The translations under genes and the position numbers were made by a program. 26,792 nt of DNA from an uncultured Oscillospiraceae bacterium (lineage in GTDB: Bacteria > Bacillota > Clostridia > Oscillospirales > Oscillospiraceae), in NCBI GenBank assembly GCA_934589155.1, contig CAKTNP010000028.1, positions 1 through 26,792 of the forward strand, written 5' to 3'. Within the stretch, counting starts at the first letter, position 1, and each line of letters begins with the position of its first letter. This document shows positions 22,321 through 26,792 of the stretch, piece by piece. The notes beneath the pieces are model-generated. The model had not been told where the DNA came from and made no database searches. It saw nothing but the letters and a program-made list of their open reading frames with translations.

Positions 22321-22938
22321 ATGATGGAAGTGTCCCGGGATTACCTGGCGGCGAAGCTGCTGCACTGGGAGCAGTATATGCTGGACTATGAGCTGCCCGA
22401 TTGGGAGGGGCTGCCGGATCTGGAGCTGTATATGGACCAGGTGGTGGCCCTCATCACAAGATATTTGGAGATCCTGCCCCGGGCCGGGGCCACGGACGGT
22501 GTCATCACCCCCAGCGCCATCAACAACTATGTGCGCATGCGGGTCATGCCGGCGCCGGTGCGGAAGAAATACACCCGGGTCCATCTGGCCTATCTGGTGC
22601 TGATCTGCCTGCTGAAGCAGACCCTGACCCTGGCGGAGATCCAGGTGATCCTGCCGGTGGATCTGCCGGAATCGGAGGTCCGGACCATTTATGACGGCTT
22701 CGTGTCCCGGCTCCATGATACCTCCCGGCTGTTCATCGACCAGGTGAAGGTGGAGGCCCAGGGGGTGCTGGAGCCCGGCAACACCGTGGCACCGGTGGAG
22801 ACGGCGGAGGGGCTCATGCTGACCACGGCGGTGTCCTCGGTGCTGAACCGGCTGCTGGCCACCAGGCTCCTGAAGCTCCAGAGCCAGATCCGGGAGGATC
22901 CGGGCCCGGCGGCGCCTGCGGAGGAGAAAACAGAATAA
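22321..22938 (+). CDS. DUF1836 protein (YkrK-like)
   Basis: 205 residues. The core matches DUF1836: YELPDWEGLPDLELYMDQV, ITPSAINNYVRMRVMPAPV, RKKYTRVHLAYLVLICLLK. The family contains a helix-turn-helix-like fold related to MerR-type regulators and is assumed to be regulatory; no target is known. The C-terminal tail is Pro/Ala/Glu-rich. AGGAGG eight bases upstream selects the ATG at 22321. It is convergent with the GH2 operon, with the family 2 repeat in between. Confidence 0.87.
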   Translation: MMEVSRDYLAAKLLHWEQYMLDYELPDWEGLPDLELYMDQVVALITRYLEILPRAGATDGVITPSAINNYVRMRVMPAPVRKKYTRVHLAYLVLICLLKQTLTLAEIQVILPVDLPESEVRTIYDGFVSRLHDTSRLFIDQVKVEAQGVLEPGNTVAPVETAEGLMLTTAVSSVLNRLLATRLLKLQSQIREDPGPAAPAEEKTE

Positions 22939-22947
22939 CGAAAACAA

Positions 22948-23206
22948 GGGATCCCCCGGCGAAGGCCGGGGGATCCCTGCATCAAAAGGCCTCGCAGAGT
23001 TCGCCGCCCGCAGGCGGCGAAGAAGTGGGATCATTTTTTCCGGCGGCGTGTACGTCGGAAAAAATACTGCTCAGACCGCAAGTGTGCAAATTGCCCGCCC
23101 TTGGCGGGCAATGCGTGCGCGCGGCGGGCTGCGATCTCTTTGTCGAAAAAGCCAAAAGGGTTTTTCGACAGTATAGATCCCCCGGCGAAGGCCGGGGGAT
23201 CCCTGC
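22948..23206. repeat. Family 2 structured repeat, copy 1, flanked by duplicated terminator hairpins
   Basis: A 31-base perfect direct repeat (22950-22980 and 23176-23206), each copy a GATCCCCCGGC-GAAG hairpin, brackets a 195-base element (22981-23175). Element hairpins in order: 23000-23008/23013-23021; 23033-23042/23056-23065 with 13-base loop GCGGCGTGTACGT; 23090-23099/23103-23112 enclosed by AGACCGC 23073-23079/GCGGGCT 23124-23130; and 23141-23150/23161-23170. A second copy lies reversed at 26479-26718 with paired stem changes. The original terminator served the GH2 operon: on the minus strand the outer hairpin copy is followed by TTGTTTTCG. No gene lies inside. Confidence 0.88.
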
Positions 23207-23209
23207 TGC

Positions 23210-24916
23210 TTAATAGGGGCCCGCTAGGGCCTGGGCAATGGCCTGCATTCGGGCCCGGTCCACCTTGCACACCCGGCGGTCGTAGGTCAGAAGGCCGTTG
23301 GTCTCATCCTCCACGTCGGACAGCTGGGTATAGACGGCGGCGCAGAGGCCCCGGGCCCGGCCCGGGAGGATCTCCCGGTGGTACAGGGCTTCCAGATCGT
23401 CCATCAGGACCGCCGGATCTTCATAGGTCCGGTAACCGTAGTTTTTCGTCAGGTTGAAGCAGTGGCCCGGAATCCGGCAGGCATAGCCGCCGAACTCCGA
23501 CAGCACCAGGGGAAGGGGACTTTTCCGCAGCTTTACGGGTTTGAAGTACACATGGATGCTCTCCACGTCGCTTTTTGGGCCGCGGAACCAGCCGGAGGCC
23601 GTGTCCACAAAGCGGGTGGGGTCCATTTTTTTCAGGGCTTCGTATTGGGCGGTGCCGTCAAACTGTCCCCAGCCTTCGTTGAAAACGGTCCAGTAACACA
23701 CGGAGGGATGATGCTCCAGGGCGGCCACGGTCTCCGCCATAGCCTGGGAAAAGGCGGCCCGGGTCCGGGGGTCCCGGTGGAGCCCATGATCCTTCCTTCG
23801 CTGAAAGCCCAGGGTGGGCAGGGCTGTGTCCCGGAGAAAGCTGTATTTTCCATTATTTACCATATCCTGGAACACCGCCATGCCCAGCCGGTCACAGGCA
23901 TAGTAGAACAGCTCCGGCTCCACTTTGATATGCTTGCGGAGGGTGTTGAAGCCCAGGTCCTTCATGGCGGCAATGTCCCGGTCGAAGCAGTGGGGGGAGG
24001 CGGGAGTGAAGATGCCGTCGCTCCAATAGCCCTGGTCCAGGACCCCGTGAAAGAAATAGGGTTTTCCGTTGAGGCACAGCCGGGGAATACCGTCTATGAT
24101 TTTGGTCTCCAAGGTCCGAAGGGCGAAATAGGTCTTCACCCGGTCCCGGGCGGTTTCGATCTCCGCCTCGTACAGGTAGGGATCCTCCGGGCACCAAAAC
24201 CGGGGAGCGGCCAGAGTCAGCCGGGCCCTGCCGCCGGAAATGGGGATCTCCACGGAACCGGAGGGGGCGGCGACCCGGAGCAGGCCGGTTTTAGGGCCCT
24301 GGAGCGTCAGGGTGACCCGGTTGCCGGAGACGGAAAAGCGGAGAGAGCGGATATAGTCCTCCGGCACCGCCTCCATCCATACCGTCTGCCACAGGCCGGA
24401 AACCGGGGTGTACCACATGCCGCCCCGGGCTCGCCGCTGCTTGCCGTAGGGAAAAACGCCGCCGTCCTGGGGGTCGCGGATCCGGACCACCAGAATGTTT
24501 TCCGGCCGAAGGGCCTCCGTCACGTCAAAGGAAAAGCTGTCGTAGCCGCCCCGGTGGCTGCCCAGAACGCGGCCGTTGAGGATGACCTCCGCCGCCTGGT
24601 CCGCAGCACCGAAGTGGAGGAAAAATCGGTCCCCCCGGAGGCTTTCCGGCAGGGAGAAGATTTTCCGGTAATACAGAGCCGTGCCGGGAGCGAAGGTCCG
24701 GTGGATCCCGGACAGCAGGGACTCCGGCGGGAAGGGGACCGTAATGGTCTCCGGGTACTGCTCCGGCTCCCGGCCGTCGGGGCTTTCGCAGAAGTCCCAG
24801 GGACCGTTCAGGTTGAAAAAGGAATCCCGCCGGAGACTGGGCCGGGGGTATTCCGGCCAGGGCCGGCCCTCAAGGGCCTGACCCTCCGGGGTCCAAAGGT
24901 CTGCAAAGTGTTCCAT
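23210..24916 (-). CDS. Glycoside hydrolase family 2 (beta-glucuronidase/beta-galactosidase type)
   Basis: 568 residues, no signal peptide, so cytoplasmic. The GH2 order is clear: sugar-binding jelly-roll domain (about 30-185, LNGPWDF, AEVILNGRVLGSHRGGYDSF), immunoglobulin-like domain (about 186-270), and TIM barrel (from about 280, FHGVLDQGYWSDG, LGFNTLRKHIKVEPELFYYA). The acid/base is E414 in FNEGWGQFDG and the nucleophile is E474 in LSEFGGY. Substrate specificity cannot be read. AAGGAGG stands six bases before the ATG. It is the last gene of a minus-strand operon, ten bases after def. It is shorter than E. coli LacZ and lacks the C-terminal domains, as in UidA-like enzymes. Confidence 0.92.
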   Translation of the reverse strand: MEHFADLWTPEGQALEGRPWPEYPRPSLRRDSFFNLNGPWDFCESPDGREPEQYPETITVPFPPESLLSGIHRTFAPGTALYYRKIFSLPESLRGDRFFLHFGAADQAAEVILNGRVLGSHRGGYDSFSFDVTEALRPENILVVRIRDPQDGGVFPYGKQRRARGGMWYTPVSGLWQTVWMEAVPEDYIRSLRFSVSGNRVTLTLQGPKTGLLRVAAPSGSVEIPISGGRARLTLAAPRFWCPEDPYLYEAEIETARDRVKTYFALRTLETKIIDGIPRLCLNGKPYFFHGVLDQGYWSDGIFTPASPHCFDRDIAAMKDLGFNTLRKHIKVEPELFYYACDRLGMAVFQDMVNNGKYSFLRDTALPTLGFQRRKDHGLHRDPRTRAAFSQAMAETVAALEHHPSVCYWTVFNEGWGQFDGTAQYEALKKMDPTRFVDTASGWFRGPKSDVESIHVYFKPVKLRKSPLPLVLSEFGGYACRIPGHCFNLTKNYGYRTYEDPAVLMDDLEALYHREILPGRARGLCAAVYTQLSDVEDETNGLLTYDRRVCKVDRARMQAIAQALAGPY

Positions 24917-24926
24917 GGGGGCCTCC

Positions 24927-25340
24927 TTAAATCAAAACGCCGTTACAATGGTCGATCTCATGTTGGATGATCTGGGCCGTGAAGCCTGCAAAGGTGCGGA
25001 ACCGCACTTTGCCGTCCGCAGTCTCGTAACGGACCTTGATTCTTCGCCAGCGGCGGCATTTCCGGGGCCCGCCCAGGTAGGACAGGCAGCTCTCCTCCGT
25101 GTCGTAGCTGTCCCAGGATTTGAGGATCTCGGGGTTATAGAGGATGAGAAGGGCCCCGTCGCAGTCAAAGCAGATGATCCTTTTGCACACGCCGATCATA
25201 TTGGCGGCCATGCCCACGCAGGTTTCCCGGTGGTAGGTCAAGGTATCCAGAAGGTCCCGGCCGGTGTCCCGGTCTCCGGGATCGGCGGGCTCGGACTTCT
25301 GGGCCAGGAAAATGGGGTCATGGATCAGTTCTTTTACCAT
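24927..25340 (-). CDS. def: Peptide deformylase
   Basis: 137 residues. Removes the N-formyl group from new proteins; a metal-dependent cytosolic enzyme. Motif III HEIDH (127-131) with catalytic Glu128 and motif II ESCLS (83-87, metal-binding Cys85) are intact. Motif I reads GMAANMI, so the usual Gln of GxGLAAxQ is Met. It is shorter than typical PDFs (about 150-190), the C-terminal helix being reduced. The start overlaps the end of the DUF4186 gene by 23 bases. Because a conserved Gln is missing it may be a secondary deformylase. Confidence 0.85.
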   Translation of the reverse strand: MVKELIHDPIFLAQKSEPADPGDRDTGRDLLDTLTYHRETCVGMAANMIGVCKRIICFDCDGALLILYNPEILKSWDSYDTEESCLSYLGGPRKCRRWRRIKVRYETADGKVRFRTFAGFTAQIIQHEIDHCNGVLI

Positions 25341-25704
25341 TGGAGTCCTCCTGTTCGTATTCCCGCCGGATCCACTCCATGAGTAGGCTCAGAATCCGGC
25401 GCTGTTCCTCCGGGGTCAGGGCACGGCCCCGGGGCACCCGGTACCATTTATTGAGGCAGCCCCGGCAGCAGCAGGCGCAGGCGTGCTGGGCCACGAAAAT
25501 GGGATGGCCCCGCATGGGGGTCTGCTTGCCGTCATTGGGAAGCTCCGCCGGGGCCAGCCGGGCGGCGATGAAATCTGCCCCGTGGCGGCGTATTGTGTCC
25601 ATGCCCTTGTCTCGGATGTAGGCCCGGTCCAGGTCCGTCAGGTGGAATCGACTGCGGAATCGGGAGCGCTGTAATTTCCGGAGGGCTTCGTCAATGGTGG
25701 CCAT
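25318..25704 (-). CDS. DUF4186 protein
   Basis: 128 residues. It matches DUF4186 from memory: RSRFHLTDLDRAYIRDKG, DTIRRHGADFIAARLAPAEL, PNDGKQTPMRGHPIFVAQHA followed by a CACCCRGCLNKW cysteine cluster that could bind metal. The function of the family is unknown. GGAGG nine bases upstream. It is the first gene of the DUF4186-def-GH2 operon, overlapping def by 23 bases. Confidence 0.85.
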   Translation of the reverse strand: MATIDEALRKLQRSRFRSRFHLTDLDRAYIRDKGMDTIRRHGADFIAARLAPAELPNDGKQTPMRGHPIFVAQHACACCCRGCLNKWYRVPRGRALTPEEQRRILSLLMEWIRREYEQEDSNGKRTDP

Positions 25705-25730
25705 GGGACCGCCTCCTTTTTCTATTACAC

Positions 25731-25759
25731 ACTATACTAAAATTTGGCCACCGCCGCAA
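25731..25759 (-). promoter_or_regulatory. Promoter of the DUF4186-def-GH2 operon
   Basis: Minus strand TTGCGG (25759-25754), 17 bases, TATAGT (25736-25731). Confidence 0.7.
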
Positions 25760-25772
25760 GAAAGGACAGGGC

Positions 25773-25801
25773 TTGACAGGAAAATTTCTTCCCTTTATAC
25801 T
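25773..25801 (+). promoter_or_regulatory. Promoter of the flavoprotein gene
   Basis: TTGACA (25773-25778), 17 bases, TATACT (25796-25801). It lies back to back with the promoter of the divergent operon. Confidence 0.85.
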
Positions 25802-25849
25802 GATAACAGAGGCCGGGTCTCCGGCCATTTGCAAAAGGAGCGGGGAAAA

Positions 25850-26473
25850 ATGAAGGTTTTGCTTTTGAACGGCAGCGGACATAAAATGGGCTGCACCCAT
25901 CGGGCCCTGACGGAGGTGGCCTCGGCTCTGGAAACCCAAGGGGTGGAGACGGAGATCCTGTGGCTGGGGAACGGGCCCATGCGGGACTGCATCGGCTGCG
26001 GCGGCTGTGCCAAGGGCGAGGGCTGCGTATTCCGGGACGACGCCGTCAACGAGGTCATCGAAAAGTCCAAGGGCTGCGACGGCTTCGTATTCGGCACGCC
26101 GGTGTATTACGCCCATCCCAGCGGACGGATCCTGTCCTTCCTGGATCGGCTGTTCTACGCCGGGAGCGGGGCCCTGGCCTACAAACCCGGAGCGGCGGTG
26201 GCCTCCGCCCGGCGGGCAGGCACCACGGCCAGCCTGGACGTGATCGATAAGTATTTCACCATCAACAATATGCCCGTGGTGTCCTCGGGCTACTGGAATA
26301 TGGTCCACGGCAACACCCCGGAGGAGGTGGAGCAGGATCTGGAGGGCCTGCAGGTCATGCGGACCCTGGGCCGGAACATGGCATGGCTCCTCCGCTGTCT
26401 GGAAGCGGGCCGGAAGGCCGGGGTGGAGTGTCCCGTCCCGGAAAAGCGGGTCCGTACCAATTTCATCCGGTAA
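25850..26473 (+). CDS. NADPH-dependent FMN reductase / iron-sulfur flavoprotein-like
   Basis: 207 residues. Flavodoxin-like fold: N-terminal MKVLLLNGSGHKMGCTHRAL is the FMN phosphate loop, FGTPVYYAHPSGRILSFLDR the family signature, and ASARRAGTTASLD the second flavin loop. A cysteine set (C47, C50, C53, C59 in DCIGCGGCAKGEGC) matches the cluster region of iron-sulfur flavoproteins, so it may carry an Fe-S centre. It is likely a cytosolic redox enzyme; the electron partner is unknown. AAGGAG precedes the start codon. It is divergent from the DUF4186 operon and followed by the second family 2 repeat. Confidence 0.88.
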   Translation: MKVLLLNGSGHKMGCTHRALTEVASALETQGVETEILWLGNGPMRDCIGCGGCAKGEGCVFRDDAVNEVIEKSKGCDGFVFGTPVYYAHPSGRILSFLDRLFYAGSGALAYKPGAAVASARRAGTTASLDVIDKYFTINNMPVVSSGYWNMVHGNTPEEVEQDLEGLQVMRTLGRNMAWLLRCLEAGRKAGVECPVPEKRVRTNFIR

Positions 26474-26478
26474 AGACA

Positions 26479-26718
26479 AAGTCCCCGGCCATGGGCCGGG
26501 GACTTAAAGCTGCCGGGAAAGCCATCCGGCTTTCCGGCAAAAGGACTGCAGTCCGCCGCGCGCAGGTAAGGCCCGCCGATGGCGGACCTTACCCACACTT
26601 GCGGCCTGAGAGGTATTTTATCCGACGTACACGCCGCCGGATAAAATGATCCCACTTCTTTGCCGCCTGCGGGCGGCAAACTCTGCGAGGCTGCCTGATA
26701 AAGGAAGTCCCCGGCCAT
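26479..26718 (-). repeat. Family 2 structured repeat, copy 2
   Basis: The reverse complement of 26506-26704 aligns with 22981-23175 over its whole length. A terminator-like hairpin (26479-26490/26494-26505, loop ATG) stands at one end, and a 14-base direct copy of its first half (AAGTCCCCGGCCAT at 26479-26492) recurs at 26705-26718. The loops GCGGCGTGTACGT and GCCGCAAGTGTG are kept, while stem bases differ in pairs. No gene lies inside. Confidence 0.87.
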
Positions 26719-26721
26719 AGC

Positions 26722-26792
26722 TGGGTGTACGTAAGACAGTATTGCGCTAAGATTGACGAAGCGGCACGAAACCGCATGGAGCTGATCGTGCG
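26722..26792 (+). CDS. Partial frame, possibly TnpV-type transposon protein
   Basis: Open to the end of the window: WVYVRQYC then AKIDEAARNRMELIV. The I-D-E-A-x-x-R-x-x-x-I-V arrangement is reminiscent of the C-terminal half of TnpV-like proteins in clostridial conjugative transposons (memory only). The 5' side abuts the duplicated terminator half at 26705-26718, so the gene may be truncated. Twenty-three codons are too few for certainty. Confidence 0.3.

Noticed and set aside
23025..23213. Reading frames inside the family 2 repeats (also 26290-26718 on the other strand) that look alike
   Set aside because: Similarity comes from the repeat; stem changes preserve base pairing rather than amino acids.
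23378..24970. 530-codon frame antisense to the GH2 gene
   Set aside because: High-GC shadow of a clear GH2 gene on the other strand; no family motifs.

Overview
The window is chromosomal DNA from a GC-rich, spore-forming Firmicute, most likely an Oscillospiraceae/Ruminococcaceae gut bacterium (Flavonifractor/Oscillibacter-like). The evidence is strong GGAGG ribosome sites, near-consensus sigma-A promoters, a SpoIIQ-like sporulation peptidase, DUF1836, DUF4186 and DegV proteins, and the rpmH-rnpA-yidD-yidC-jag operon. No database search was possible; names rest on motifs read by eye.

Layout. 1-3681: aromatic amino-acid operon aroC (5' end missing), pheA, a fused aroE-aroK and aroQ, tightly coupled and closed by a strong hairpin. 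3744-6108: an AT-rich AraC regulator and a divergent MFS sugar-type permease that look acquired; next to them survives only the 3' end of a MATE transporter gene (6211-6393). 6512-8471: spoIIQ-like M23 peptidase, divergent from an ADP-ribosylglycohydrolase homologue that has lost the metal-binding aspartates. 8472-9743: no gene; two copies of a complex hairpin repeat (family 1) and a tandem repeat derived from the 3' end of the next gene. 9744-11983: HAD phosphatase, then divergent lspA-rluD. 12033-15180: rpmH, rnpA, yidD, yidC, jag, i.e. ribosome, RNase P and membrane-insertion functions, without the usual dnaA or mnmE/mnmG neighbours. 15242-15549: third family 1 repeat. 15604-16788: DUF2974 alpha/beta hydrolase. 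17054-18601: a patchwork of truncated gene ends resembling phage-head (MuF)-linked or polymorphic-toxin C-terminal domains with small partner genes.

18687-22938: MATE transporter, divergent from a sugar-1-phosphate nucleotidylyltransferase, then a DegV lipid-binding protein divergent from a DUF1836 regulator-like protein. 22948-23206 and 26479-26718: two copies of a second hairpin repeat (family 2), each associated with a duplicated terminator hairpin. 23210-25704: a minus-strand operon of DUF4186, peptide deformylase and a family 2 glycoside hydrolase. 25850-26473: an iron-sulfur-flavoprotein-like reductase. The right edge holds a fragment that may be a TnpV-type transposon gene.

The most novel-looking material is intergenic. 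Two different dispersed repeat families show paired (compensatory) base changes in hairpin stems around invariant loops, the signature of a selected fold rather than junk; family 2 also appears to have inserted into rho-independent terminators. No rRNA, tRNA or CRISPR array was found.
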